Assembly (NCBI RefSeq): GCF_036203305.1
Contig: NZ_CP108131.1
Span: 4,278,001 to 4,342,000, forward strand
DNA length: 64,000 bases
Reading direction: 5' to 3'
From: Streptomyces sp. NBC_00190
GTDB taxonomy: Bacteria > Actinomycetota > Actinomycetes > Streptomycetales > Streptomycetaceae
Below, piece after piece: positions 33,463-42,569 of the stretch. Positions within the stretch are counted from its first letter, which is position 1. Each line of letters begins with the position of its first letter. A program made the position numbers and the translations under genes. Under the pieces are notes generated by a model that saw only the letters and a program-made list of their open reading frames with translations, was not told the origin of the DNA and made no database searches.

Positions 33463-34356
33463 ATGACGAAGGCAATCAGCGTCGCCGGACTCCACAAGGC
33501 GTTCGGCCGCACCCACGCACTGGACGGACTCGACCTCTCGGTCGCCACCGGCGAGGTCCACGGCTTCCTCGGCCCCAACGGCTCCGGCAAGTCCACGACC
33601 ATCCGGGTCCTGCTGGGCCTTCTGCGCGCCGACTCCGGCACCGCCGAACTCCTCGGCGGCGATCCCTGGGCCGACGCCGTGGCCCTCCACCGCCGCGTCG
33701 CCTACGTACCCGGCGACGTCACCCTGTGGCGCAACCTCTCCGGCGGCGAGGTCATCGACCTCTACGGACGGCTGCGCGGAGGCCTCGACCGGGCCCGCCG
33801 CGCCGAGCTGATCGAGCGGTTCGAGCTCGACCCGGCCAAGAAGGGGCGTACGTACTCCAAGGGCAACCGGCAGAAGGTCGCCCTCGTCGCCGCCTTCGCC
33901 TCCGACGCCGAACTGCTCATCCTCGACGAGCCCACCTCCGGCCTCGACCCGCTGATGGAGGAGGTGTTCCAGGACTGCGTCGCGCAGGCCCGCGCCGCCG
34001 GGCGCACCATCCTGCTCAGCTCGCACATCCTCAGCGAGGTCGAGACCCTCTGCGACCGGGTCAGCATCATCCGCAAGGGCCGCACCGTGGAGACCGGCAC
34101 GCTCGCCGACATGCGCCACCTCACCCGTACGTCGATCAGCGCCGAACTCGCCGGCCCGCCGAACGGCATCGCGCACCTGCCGGGCGTGTACGACGTGCAG
34201 GTCCAGGGGCTGAAGGTCCGCCTCCAGGCCGACACGGACAAGCTGGACGCCGTCCTGCGCGCCCTCACCGCGTCGGGCGTGCGGTCGCTGGCCTCGACCC
34301 CGCCCACCCTCGAAGAGCTGTTCCTGCGCCACTACACCGAAGAGGCGTCGCGATGA
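33463..34356 (+). CDS. ABC exporter ATP-binding protein
   Basis: The 297-residue ATPase shows Walker [10 protein letters not shown], a Q-loop-region YVPGDVTLW, the signature YSKGNRQKV (a variant of LSGGQ), Walker [14 protein letters not shown] and the switch His in SSHIL. It also has the C-terminal extension of drug-exporter ATPases. It pairs with the permease whose start overlaps its stop (ATGA). There is no ribosome site before the ATG, which fits leaderless translation. The variant signature YSKGN is common in this antibiotic-exporter group. Confidence 0.9.
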   Translation: MTKAISVAGLHKAFGRTHALDGLDLSVATGEVHGFLGPNGSGKSTTIRVLLGLLRADSGTAELLGGDPWADAVALHRRVAYVPGDVTLWRNLSGGEVIDLYGRLRGGLDRARRAELIERFELDPAKKGRTYSKGNRQKVALVAAFASDAELLILDEPTSGLDPLMEEVFQDCVAQARAAGRTILLSSHILSEVETLCDRVSIIRKGRTVETGTLADMRHLTRTSISAELAGPPNGIAHLPGVYDVQVQGLKVRLQADTDKLDAVLRALTASGVRSLASTPPTLEELFLRHYTEEASR

Positions 34357-35927
34357 AGAACCAACTGGCGGGCACCGGCGCGCTGCTCCGGCTCGCCCTG
34401 CGCCGCGACCGCGTGATGATGCCCGTCTGGGTGCTGGTCACCGCCCTGTTGGTGGTGATCATGCCCGGCTCGCTGGGAAGCGTGTACGGGAGCGCCGCCG
34501 AACGCGCCGAGGTCGCCGCCTCCATGAACGCCAACAGCTCGATGCGCGCCATGTACGGGCCGGTCTTCGGTGACTCGCTCGGCGCTCTGACCGCCTGGCG
34601 GATCGGGGTCTACGGCGCCGTCCTGGCGGCCGTGATGAGCCTGGTCATCGTCATCCGGCACACCACGGAAGAGGAGGAGACGGGCCGTCAGGAGCTGCTC
34701 TCCGCCGCGATGGTGGGGCGGCGGGCCCCACTGAGCGCGGCCCTGCTGGCCGCCCTCGTGGCCAACACGTGCGTCGCGCTGCTCATCGCGGGAGGTCTCG
34801 CGGGACAGGGCGCGCCGGGTGCGCTCGCCCTCGGGCTGGCCATCGCGGGCGCCGGGATGCTCTTCGCCGGCGTGGCGGCCATCGCCGCCCAGCTGACCGA
34901 GAGCGCCCGGGCCGCCAAGGGGATCGCGGCCGCTGTGCTCGGCGCCGCGTTCGTCCTGAAGGCGGCCGGAGACGCCGGGACGGCCGGCGGGGAGTCGGCT
35001 TTGACCTGGCTCTCTCCGCTCGGCTGGGTGGAGAACGTACGGGCCTTCGCCTCGATGCGCTGGTGGGTGCTCGCGCTGCTCGCCGTGGCCGTCGTGGCGC
35101 AGGCGGGCGCCGCGTACGTGCTGGCCGGCCGCCGTGACCTGGGCATGAGCTTCCTGCCGACCCGGCCGGGACCGGCCGAGGGACGCCTGGGCACGGCGGG
35201 TGCGCTGGCCTGGCGGCTGCAGCGCGGCAGCGTGTTCGGCTGGAGCGCGGGCTTCCTCGTCGCCGGTGTCGTCTTCGGCGGGATGGCGCAGGGCGCGGCC
35301 GACGTGGTCGGCGGCAATGAGAAGACCCGTCAGATCATCGAGCGGATGGGCGGGCAGAGCGGACTCACCGACGCCTTCCTCGCCGCGATGGCCGGGCTGC
35401 TGGGCCTGGTCGCCGCGCTGTACATCGTCTCCTCGGTGCTGCGGCTGCACGGTGAGGAGAGCTCGGCGCGCGCCGAACCGCTGCTCGCGAACGCCGTCGG
35501 CCGGCTGCGCTGGGCCGCGGGCCATCTCGCCGTCGCGTTCGGCGGCTCGGCGCTGATCCTGCTGCTGGGCGGTCTCGGGCTGGGCCTCGGGCACGGCGTG
35601 GAGGTGGGCGCGGCGGTGGGCGCCACCCTCGCGCAGCTCCCGGCGGTGTGGGTGATCGGGGCGGTGGCCGCCCTCCTGTACGGCGCGGCGCCCAAGTACG
35701 CGGTGGCCGCCTGGGCGGTGGCCGGGATCGCGCTGGCCCTGGGCTGGGTCGGCCCGGCGCTGAACCTCCCGGAGGCGGTCTTGGACCTCTCCCCCTTCGC
35801 CCACCTGCCCAAGCTGCCGGGCGGGCAGGCCATGGCCTGGATCCCGCTGCTGGTCCTGACCGCCCTGGCGGTGGCCTTCACGGGCGCGGGGCTGGCCGCC
35901 CTGCGCCGCCGGGACCTGGTCGCCTGA
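34353..35927 (+). CDS. ABC exporter permease (polyketide/ionophore-exporter type)
   Basis: The 524-residue integral membrane protein has about twelve hydrophobic segments in two similar halves, each starting with an [10 protein letters not shown] or [16 protein letters not shown] amphipathic stretch. This two-half layout is typical of tetronasin-type exporter permeases. It overlaps the ATPase gene by four bases. The substrate is unknown; no biosynthetic genes adjoin it. Confidence 0.85.
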   Translation: MKNQLAGTGALLRLALRRDRVMMPVWVLVTALLVVIMPGSLGSVYGSAAERAEVAASMNANSSMRAMYGPVFGDSLGALTAWRIGVYGAVLAAVMSLVIVIRHTTEEEETGRQELLSAAMVGRRAPLSAALLAALVANTCVALLIAGGLAGQGAPGALALGLAIAGAGMLFAGVAAIAAQLTESARAAKGIAAAVLGAAFVLKAAGDAGTAGGESALTWLSPLGWVENVRAFASMRWWVLALLAVAVVAQAGAAYVLAGRRDLGMSFLPTRPGPAEGRLGTAGALAWRLQRGSVFGWSAGFLVAGVVFGGMAQGAADVVGGNEKTRQIIERMGGQSGLTDAFLAAMAGLLGLVAALYIVSSVLRLHGEESSARAEPLLANAVGRLRWAAGHLAVAFGGSALILLLGGLGLGLGHGVEVGAAVGATLAQLPAVWVIGAVAALLYGAAPKYAVAAWAVAGIALALGWVGPALNLPEAVLDLSPFAHLPKLPGGQAMAWIPLLVLTALAVAFTGAGLAALRRRDLVA

Positions 35928-35940
35928 CGCCTCGCTCGGT

Positions 35941-35961
35941 GCCCGGCGATGTCCGCCGGGC
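35941..35961. terminator. Bidirectional terminator
   Basis: GCCCGGCG (35941-35948) pairs with CGCCGGGC (35954-35961) around a five-base loop, between the convergent permease and P450 genes. Confidence 0.75.
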
Positions 35962-35968
35962 TGCCGCC

Positions 35969-37177
35969 CTAGAACTGCACGAGCAGTTCGCGCAGTCCCC
36001 GGATGACGTAACCGTCCCGCCACCGCGGCTCCTCGACGAGCCGCAGCGGCGGGACTCCGTCTGCCAGCAGCGCCCCGAAGGTGGCCTCCAGCTCCCGGCG
36101 CGCCAGCGGCGCCCCCAGGCAGTAGTGGATCCCGGCACCGAAGCTCAGGTGCGGATTGTCGGCCCGTACGAGGTCCAGCGCGTCGGGATCGTCGAACCGC
36201 GCGGGATCGCGGTTCGCGGACCCGAACAGCAGCGCGACCTCGGCTCCGCGGGGAATCTCGGTGTCCCCGATCCGGATGTCGTCGAGGACCCAGCGCTCGA
36301 ACATCTGCAGGGGTGTGTCGTAGCGCATCAGTTCATCCACAGCTGTGGACAACTTTTCGGGATCGCGGCGCTCACGCAGCGCGGCGAGCTCGCCGGGGTT
36401 GCGAAACAGTGCCCACCACCCGTTGGCGGTGGTGTTGACCGTGGCCTCGTGCCCGGCGTTCAGCAGGAGCACGCAAGTGGAGATCATCTCCTGCTCGCTG
36501 AGCCGGCCCTCCTCATCGTGGGCGGCGATCAGCCCGGAGATCAAATCCTCCCCGGGGCGTGCGCGCCGCTCCGTGATCAGCTCCCGCAGGTACGCGCTGA
36601 ACTCGACGCTCGCCCGCACCGCGCGCCGCGCCGTCTCCTCGTCCGGCCGGAGCTCGAACATCCCGCAGATGTCCGCGGACCAGGGCCGCAGCAGCCCCCG
36701 GTCCGCCTCCGGGACGCCCAGCAGCTCCGCGATCACCGCCACCGGCAGCGGCTCGGCGACGGCCGTGAGCAGGTCCCCGCCTCCGTCCGCCAGCAGCCGC
36801 CCCACCAGCTCCCCGGCCATCCGCTGCACGGCCGGCACGAGCCGCTCCACCGTCCGCGGGGTGAAGGCCTTCGCAACCAGCTTGCGCACCCGCGCGTGCG
36901 CGGGATCCTCCAGGTCCAACAGCCCGTTGCCGTTGAGCACGTGGAAGGCCTCGTGCTCCGCCGGCGGGGCGGTGCGCCCGAACTCCTCGTGCGTGAACCG
37001 GTGCAGGTAGGTCCTCCCCAGGCGCCGGTCCCGCAGCAGCGCACTCACATCGGCGTAGTGCGGCACCAGCCACTGCCCGGTGGCCTCGTACCACACCGCC
37101 CGCCCCTGCTCCCGCAACTCCCGGTACGCCGTATACGGATCGGCGACGAACTCGGCATCCCACGGATCAAAGCCCAT
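35969..37177 (-). CDS. Cytochrome P450
   Basis: The 402-residue soluble P450 of bacterial class I type has an I-helix with NAGHEATVNTTANG (the usual AGxET/D replaced by AGHEA-T), the K-helix ExxR-equivalent region near LSTAVDELMRYDTP, and the haem loop FGAGIHYCLGAPLAR with the cysteine ligand. It needs a ferredoxin and reductase from elsewhere; neither is adjacent. Substrate unknown. It ends convergent with the ABC exporter and starts ten bases before the stop of the response regulator on the same strand order. Confidence 0.92.
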   Translation of the reverse strand: MGFDPWDAEFVADPYTAYRELREQGRAVWYEATGQWLVPHYADVSALLRDRRLGRTYLHRFTHEEFGRTAPPAEHEAFHVLNGNGLLDLEDPAHARVRKLVAKAFTPRTVERLVPAVQRMAGELVGRLLADGGGDLLTAVAEPLPVAVIAELLGVPEADRGLLRPWSADICGMFELRPDEETARRAVRASVEFSAYLRELITERRARPGEDLISGLIAAHDEEGRLSEQEMISTCVLLLNAGHEATVNTTANGWWALFRNPGELAALRERRDPEKLSTAVDELMRYDTPLQMFERWVLDDIRIGDTEIPRGAEVALLFGSANRDPARFDDPDALDLVRADNPHLSFGAGIHYCLGAPLARRELEATFGALLADGVPPLRLVEEPRWRDGYVIRGLRELLVQF

Positions 37178-37186
37178 CCCCGCACC

Positions 37187-37846
37187 CTATGCCGGGGTCA
37201 CCAGCCGGGTCTCGTAGGCGAAGACCGCCGCCTGGGTGCGATCCCGCAGGCCCAGCTTCACCAGGATGCGGCTCACATGGGTTTTGATCGTGGACTCGGC
37301 GACGATCAGCCGGCCCGCTATCTCCCCGTTGGACAGCCCCTGCGCGATCAGTACCAGCACCTCCTTCTCCCGCTCCGTCAACTCGCTGACCCCCGCCGGG
37401 TCCGCGAGCTTCGGCGTCTCGGCGAGCTTCGAGAACTCCACGATCAGACGCTTGGTCACCGACGGCGCCAGCAGCGCCTCCCCGGCCGCCACCACCCGGA
37501 CCCCGTCCGCGAGCTGACGGGCCGACGCGTCCTTGAGCAGGAACCCGGAGGCCCCGGCCCGCAGCGCCTGGTACACGTACTCGTCGAGGTCGAAGGTCGT
37601 CAGGACCAGCACCTTCGCGTCCGTGTCCGCCGCCACGATCTCCCGCGTCGCCTCCAGCCCGTTCATCAGCGGCATCCGGATGTCCATCAGCACCACGTCC
37701 GGCCGCAGCGCCGCCACCTGAGCGATGGCCTCACGGCCGTCGACCGCCTCGCCCACCACCTCGATGCCGTCCATGGCGTTCAGCAGGACGGAGAACCCCT
37801 CGCGCACCATCATCTGGTCGTCGACGATCAGCACCCTGATCGTCAT
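37187..37846 (-). CDS. NarL/LuxR-type response regulator (system A)
   Basis: The 219-residue protein has a receiver domain (about 3-120; phospho-acceptor Asp in PDVVLMDIRMP, switch Thr and Lys in VLTTFDLDEY and FLLKDAS) and a LuxR-type DNA-binding domain (about 150-212: LTEREKEVLVLIAQGLSNGEIAGRL). It overlaps its sensor kinase by four bases. It is closely similar to the regulator at 39332, notably in the receiver's second half and the last helix. Confidence 0.93.
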   Translation of the reverse strand: MTIRVLIVDDQMMVREGFSVLLNAMDGIEVVGEAVDGREAIAQVAALRPDVVLMDIRMPLMNGLEATREIVAADTDAKVLVLTTFDLDEYVYQALRAGASGFLLKDASARQLADGVRVVAAGEALLAPSVTKRLIVEFSKLAETPKLADPAGVSELTEREKEVLVLIAQGLSNGEIAGRLIVAESTIKTHVSRILVKLGLRDRTQAAVFAYETRLVTPA

Positions 37847-39243
37847 GGCGCGCCCGCCCCGGACCCAGTGCCCGACCCGGTCGCCGACCCGGTCGCCGTC
37901 CCCGAATTCGGCCCCGTCCCCGCCACCGGCTCCGGACGGTTGCGCACCGGTATGAACACCGCCACCTCGTACCCGCCCGTCCCGGACTCGCCGACCGTCA
38001 TCTCCCCCTCCAGCATGGCCACCCGCTCCCGCATCCCGGTGATCCCGTGCCCGGCACCCGGCGAGGGCCGCACATCCCCGGTCGGCGCCCCGTTCACGAC
38101 GCGTATCCCCAGGCCGCCCAGCACATACGACACTTCCACGGAGGCCGCCGCGCCCGGCGCGTGCCGCAGCGTGTTGCTCAGGGCCTCCTGGATGATCCGG
38201 TACGCCGACAGCTCCACCCCCTGAGGCAGCTCCCGCACCGCACCCGTGACCGTCTTCTCCACGCTCAGTCCGGCTTCCCGCACATTGGCCAGCAGCCCGT
38301 CGAGCGAGGCCAGCGTCGGCTGCGGCGCGTCCGGAGCCTCGTAGTCCGCGGAGCGCACCACGCCCAGCACCCGCCGCAGCTCCGTCAGCGCCGCCACCGC
38401 GTTCTCCCGGATGGTGACGAACGCCGCCTCCAGCTCGGGCGGCGGGTTCTTTACCCGGTACGGCGCGGCCTCCGCCTGGATCGCCACCACCGACATGTGG
38501 TGAGCCACCACGTCGTGCAGTTCCCGCGCGATCGTGGTCCGCTCCTCCAGCAGCGTCCGCTTGTCCCGTTCGACGGCCGTGACCTCCTGCTGCGCGCTCA
38601 CCTCCGCCTTGGCGTTGCGGCGTATCCGGATGCTGCTCGCGATCGTCAGCGCGATGGCCGAGGTCACGGCCATCTCCGGCAGGTTCGTCCCGTAGCGGTT
38701 GTTGAGCAGCACCGACATCGCGAAGCCGAGGACCAGGGTGAGGGACCACATCCACCCGGCCACCCGGGGTCCGGTCCGCAGGGTGACGAGGACCATGACC
38801 GCGATGTAGGAGACGAAGGCTCCAGGGCTCCAGGGCCAGAAGTCGTTCCCGCCCAACCCGGGGACGGCGCCGAGCACCAGCGTCATGGCGACCGCGGCCC
38901 ACCAGGCGGCGACCGGCCGGACCAGCGTCATCAAGACCGGCGCCGCGGCCACCAGCCCCGTGAACAGGAGGCCGGCATCGCCGAGATACCCCGAGTCGGA
39001 CGTTCCGGTGAACAGGACGAGGATGAAGGCCAGCGCCCCCACCGCCGCGTACTGGCTCCACGGCGCGTACCGGCGTATCGGAGCGGGCAGCCGTCGCACG
39101 AAGCGCCCCGGGGTCTCCACCAGCGGCAGCGGCCGGTAGGCCATGGCATCGGTGAGGAGGTCCTGGCGCAGGGTCGCGATCACCTCCGATGCCACTCGGA
39201 ATTCAGGCGTCCGGGTTGTCCCCCCGGTGGTCGTCTCGGTCAT
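37843..39243 (-). CDS. Sensor histidine kinase, HisKA_3 type (system A)
   Basis: The 466-residue kinase has several N-terminal membrane helices (about 45-180), no recognised extracytoplasmic sensor domain, a short coiled coil, and the phospho-acceptor helix TIARELHDVVAHHMSVV. The HATPase domain shows SAYRIIQEALSNTLRHAPGA and GAGHGITGMRERVAML. The C-terminus carries Gly/Ser/Thr repeats (TGSATGSGTGSGAG). Start ATG 39243. Partner of the response regulator at 37187, whose start overlaps its stop. Confidence 0.9.
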   Translation of the reverse strand: MTETTTGGTTRTPEFRVASEVIATLRQDLLTDAMAYRPLPLVETPGRFVRRLPAPIRRYAPWSQYAAVGALAFILVLFTGTSDSGYLGDAGLLFTGLVAAAPVLMTLVRPVAAWWAAVAMTLVLGAVPGLGGNDFWPWSPGAFVSYIAVMVLVTLRTGPRVAGWMWSLTLVLGFAMSVLLNNRYGTNLPEMAVTSAIALTIASSIRIRRNAKAEVSAQQEVTAVERDKRTLLEERTTIARELHDVVAHHMSVVAIQAEAAPYRVKNPPPELEAAFVTIRENAVAALTELRRVLGVVRSADYEAPDAPQPTLASLDGLLANVREAGLSVEKTVTGAVRELPQGVELSAYRIIQEALSNTLRHAPGAAASVEVSYVLGGLGIRVVNGAPTGDVRPSPGAGHGITGMRERVAMLEGEMTVGESGTGGYEVAVFIPVRNRPEPVAGTGPNSGTATGSATGSGTGSGAGAP

Positions 39244-39331
39244 ACCAGAACCGTAGGGCCGCACGGCCGTACTCCGCGTCGCCGCTGATGGGGATTTCCC
39301 GGGCTCCCTCTCAAGTACTACGTGGGGTGTA

Positions 39332-40003
39332 TCAGTAGCCCGTCGGACGGACCAGGCCCGTCTCGTACGCGAACACCGCGGCCTGCGTGCGGTCCCGCAG
39401 GCCCAGCTTCACGAGGATCCGGCCCACATGGGTCTTCACCGTCTGCTCCGCCACGGTCAGGTGCGACGCGATCTCCGCATTCGACAGGCCCTGGGCCACG
39501 AGCGACAGGACCTCCGTCTCCCGCTCGGTCAGCTCGTCGATGCGCGCCCGCGACGGCGCCCGCGGCGCCCCCAGCCGGGAGAACTCCGTGATCAGCCGCT
39601 TCGTGATGTTCGGCGAGAGCAGCGCCTCCCCGGCCGCCACCACCCGCACTGCCTCCGCGAGCTGGTCGGCCGACGCGTCCTTGAGCAGGAACCCGGAGGC
39701 GCCGGCCCGCAGCGCCTCGTACACGTACTCGTCGAGGTCGAAGGTGGTCAGCACCAGCACCTTCACGGTCGCGCCGGCGGCGCCCGTGATGACGGAGGTG
39801 GCCTCGATGCCGCCCATCCCCGGCATGCGGATGTCCATCAGGACCACGTCCGGCCCCAGTTCGCCGACTTTGGCCACGGCGTCGGCCCCGTCCACGGCCT
39901 GGCCGACCACCTCGATGTCCGGCTGGGCATTGAGAAGCACGGTGAAGCCCTGCCGGACCATCATCTGGTCGTCGGCGATCATCACCTTGATCGGGGAGTG
40001 CAT
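39332..40003 (-). CDS. NarL/LuxR-type response regulator (system B)
   Basis: The 223-residue paralogue of the system A regulator has a receiver with PDVVLMDIRMPG and LLKDASADQLAEAVRVVAAGEALL, and a LuxR HTH with LTERETEVLSLVAQGLSNAEIASHL. It is the last gene of the operon hydrolase-acyltransferase-kinase-regulator, six bases after the kinase stop. Similarity to system A suggests tandem duplication. Confidence 0.93.
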   Translation of the reverse strand: MHSPIKVMIADDQMMVRQGFTVLLNAQPDIEVVGQAVDGADAVAKVGELGPDVVLMDIRMPGMGGIEATSVITGAAGATVKVLVLTTFDLDEYVYEALRAGASGFLLKDASADQLAEAVRVVAAGEALLSPNITKRLITEFSRLGAPRAPSRARIDELTERETEVLSLVAQGLSNAEIASHLTVAEQTVKTHVGRILVKLGLRDRTQAAVFAYETGLVRPTGY

Positions 40004-40009
40004 GAATCC

Positions 40010-41347
40010 CTACTTCGTCTCGGGTGCGGAGCCGCCGGGCAGGTCCTGCGGATCCATCGGGAGTACGGCGGTCACCTCGTACCCGCCGTCGGGGCGTGCA
40101 CCGGCGGCCAGCTCGCCCCCCAGCATGCCTGCCCGCTCCCGCATCCCCAGCAGCCCGTGCCCCGCACCCGGCGAGGGAAGGGCCGGCCGGGTCGGCGCGG
40201 TGTTGGCGACGCACAGGTGCAGGTCGCGCGGCCCGTAGGCGATGCCGATCTCCACCTGCGAACCTGGAGCGTGGCGCAGGCAGTTGCTCAGTGCTTCCTG
40301 CACGATCCGGTACGCGGTGAGCTCGACGCCAGGGGTGAGCGGCCGCCGTATCCCCGCGATCTCGGTGGTGACATCGAGCCCCGCTCCCCGCACGTTGTCC
40401 ACGAGGCCGTCCAACTCGGCGAGGGTGGGCTGCGGATGGTGGGGGTTCGCGGGATCGTCCGGCTGCTCGGAGCGCAGCACGCCCAGCACCCGCCGCAGCT
40501 CCGTCAGGGCCTCCAGCGCGTTCTCCCGGATGCCCGCGAGGTTCTCCTTGAGCTCCTCGGACGGGTTCTCCACGAGGTGCGGGGCGACCTGCGCCTGGAT
40601 GGAGATCACCGACATGTGGTGCGCGACGACGTCGTGCAGCTCGCGGGCGATGCGGCTGCGCTCCTCCAGCAGCGTGCGCCGGGCACGCTCCTCCTCGGTG
40701 AGGGTCTCCTGCTCGACGAGTTTGCCGCGGGTCAGGCGGTTGGCCCGCAGGGCGTAGCCGAGGATTCCCACGAACCCGAAGAGGATGGCCACGCCGGCGA
40801 TGATCGTCTGGCTCCGCGGCGGACTGAGGACGGCCTCGGCCAGTCCGGAGAGGGCGAGCGTGATGCCGATGACCCAGGCGGTCACCCGGGGCGGCACCCG
40901 CAGGGCGACCATCAGGATCAGGGGCGCGAGCGTGAACGGCCCGGCGGGCGTCCAAGGCCAGGACTGTCCCGGACCGACGTGGTCGTGGATGACCCAGGCG
41001 ATGAGAGCCGCGGTGACGAGGCCGAGCCACCAGGCGGCGATCGGCCGGAACATGCTGAGCACGATGGACGCGGACGTCAGCAGCGCCAGCGCCACGCCGG
41101 CGCCCTCGACCCCGTAGTGGTCGTTCAGCTGCATCCCCGTCAGGACACCGCAGGGAATAGCGGCGTAGCAGAGGACCACATGCGGCAGCCAGGCCAGCCA
41201 GCGCGGCCGGGACATCTTCGGGAGGGGGTCCCGCTTCAGGGTGAACAGCTCCCGGGCCAGTCCGCGCGGCAGGACGATGCGGTGCTCGGCGGCGGGCGGC
41301 TCGGTCTGCTGGTTCACGCCGTCCAGGCTAAGGCCGGCCCTAGACAT
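40010..41347 (-). CDS. Sensor histidine kinase, HisKA_3 type (system B)
   Basis: The 445-residue kinase has about six N-terminal membrane helices (about 48-200), the phospho-acceptor helix RIARELHDVVAHHMSVI, and an HATPase domain with AYRIVQEALSNCLRHAPGS and GAGHGLLGMRERAGML. Its ATG at 41347 overlaps the acyltransferase stop by eight bases and follows AGGAAG. Its layout matches the system A kinase, but the membrane region has diverged more than the catalytic part. Confidence 0.9.
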   Translation of the reverse strand: MSRAGLSLDGVNQQTEPPAAEHRIVLPRGLARELFTLKRDPLPKMSRPRWLAWLPHVVLCYAAIPCGVLTGMQLNDHYGVEGAGVALALLTSASIVLSMFRPIAAWWLGLVTAALIAWVIHDHVGPGQSWPWTPAGPFTLAPLILMVALRVPPRVTAWVIGITLALSGLAEAVLSPPRSQTIIAGVAILFGFVGILGYALRANRLTRGKLVEQETLTEEERARRTLLEERSRIARELHDVVAHHMSVISIQAQVAPHLVENPSEELKENLAGIRENALEALTELRRVLGVLRSEQPDDPANPHHPQPTLAELDGLVDNVRGAGLDVTTEIAGIRRPLTPGVELTAYRIVQEALSNCLRHAPGSQVEIGIAYGPRDLHLCVANTAPTRPALPSPGAGHGLLGMRERAGMLGGELAAGARPDGGYEVTAVLPMDPQDLPGGSAPETK

Positions 41348-42569
41348 GGGTGATCTTCCTGGCGGTGGCGGCCGTCCGGGGGCGGGGGACGGCGGCGGTA
41401 GCGGTGGCGGGTGCCGCGGTGGGGGCCGTGGTGGGGCCGGGCTTCGGACGGCATGAGACCTGTTCGTACGTACGGAACGCGGCCCAGCAGATCGACAGCG
41501 CGGCGGCGAACACCGGCAGCCACAGCAGCCGGGCCGCTATCCATGCCATCGAGCCGGGCACGGTGTGCAGCCCGGGCAGGTCGGCCGGGACCAGCAGCCC
41601 GAGTGCGGTGACGGCCATCATGGCGGTCTGGTGCCAGAGGAAGATCGTCATGGCGGAGAGGTTCACCAGGGCGACCTTCGCCCAGGCCGCCGGGCGCCGC
41701 ATGGCGCGGGCCAGCGGCCCGCGGACCAGCAGGGCCAGCCCGCACTGGGCCAGTCCGAACGCGGCCGCGGCGAGCGTCGGCGGATTCAGGTTCGATACGG
41801 CCGCCCCCGGGACACCCACCATGGACGCCGGATAGCCGCCCCACAGGATCAGCGCCGCGGTGGCGACGGCCCCCGCGGTGAGCAGGAGGAGGGCGGGACC
41901 GCGCCGGGCGAACGCCCCTCGGGACCATGCGGCACCCAGGGTGTACGGGACGAGCCAGCCCGCGGCCACGTTGACCCAGCCGACCCACTCGGGCCCTTCG
42001 AGTCCGAAGCGCCACAGGTCGACGCCCGCCACCACGGCCAGCGGCCACAGCGGATGGAGCCGGGACACGAGCGGGGTCGCGGCGGTCAGCGCGGCGAAGA
42101 CGAGGAGGAACCAGAGGGGGGAGAGGACCAGCTTGACCAGCGTCTGGACGGTGTTCAGCTCCACTCCGCCGATGAGCATCCCGCCCGCCACGACCGTCCA
42201 CAGGGTGAGCACGGCGGCGACCGGACGGAACAGCCGGCCCAGCCGCTGCCCGACCCAGGTGCGGTACGAATCCCCGCGCTCCCGCGCCGAGGCGTAGCCG
42301 CGGGCGGCGACATGACCGCCGACGAGGAAGAAGACGGCGAGGGTCTGGAACACCCAGGACACCGGGGCGAGCCAGGTCATGTGCGCGAGCGGGCTGGTGT
42401 TGCTCAAGCCGCCATCGGCGGTGGTCAGAGCCGTGACCAGCCAGTGGCCGAGCACCACGCCGAGGATCGCGAAGGTCCGCAGCGCGTCCACGGCACGGTC
42501 CCGGTCGGCCGGCGTGGCCGCGTCGATGCCCTCGGCCAGGTCGGACCAGCGGGCGCGGAGCTTACGCAT
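41340..42569 (-). CDS. Acyltransferase family 3 membrane protein (OafA-like)
   Basis: The 409-residue protein has about ten membrane helices and opens with the family signature RAVDALRTFAILGVVLGHWLV (catalytic-type His in GHW). A second motif, FFLVGGHVAARGYASAR, follows. Such enzymes move acyl groups across the membrane onto surface sugars or antibiotics. It overlaps both neighbours by eight bases, so it belongs to the operon with system B. A surface modification controlled by system B is a reasonable inference. Confidence 0.85.
   Translation of the reverse strand: MRKLRARWSDLAEGIDAATPADRDRAVDALRTFAILGVVLGHWLVTALTTADGGLSNTSPLAHMTWLAPVSWVFQTLAVFFLVGGHVAARGYASARERGDSYRTWVGQRLGRLFRPVAAVLTLWTVVAGGMLIGGVELNTVQTLVKLVLSPLWFLLVFAALTAATPLVSRLHPLWPLAVVAGVDLWRFGLEGPEWVGWVNVAAGWLVPYTLGAAWSRGAFARRGPALLLLTAGAVATAALILWGGYPASMVGVPGAAVSNLNPPTLAAAAFGLAQCGLALLVRGPLARAMRRPAAWAKVALVNLSAMTIFLWHQTAMMAVTALGLLVPADLPGLHTVPGSMAWIAARLLWLPVFAAALSICWAAFRTYEQVSCRPKPGPTTAPTAAPATATAAVPRPRTAATARKITHV

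Noticed and set aside
32899..37177. A natural-product gene cluster (regulator, ABC exporter, P450)
   Set aside because: No synthase, synthetase or RiPP core enzyme is present, and the P450 is convergent with the exporter.
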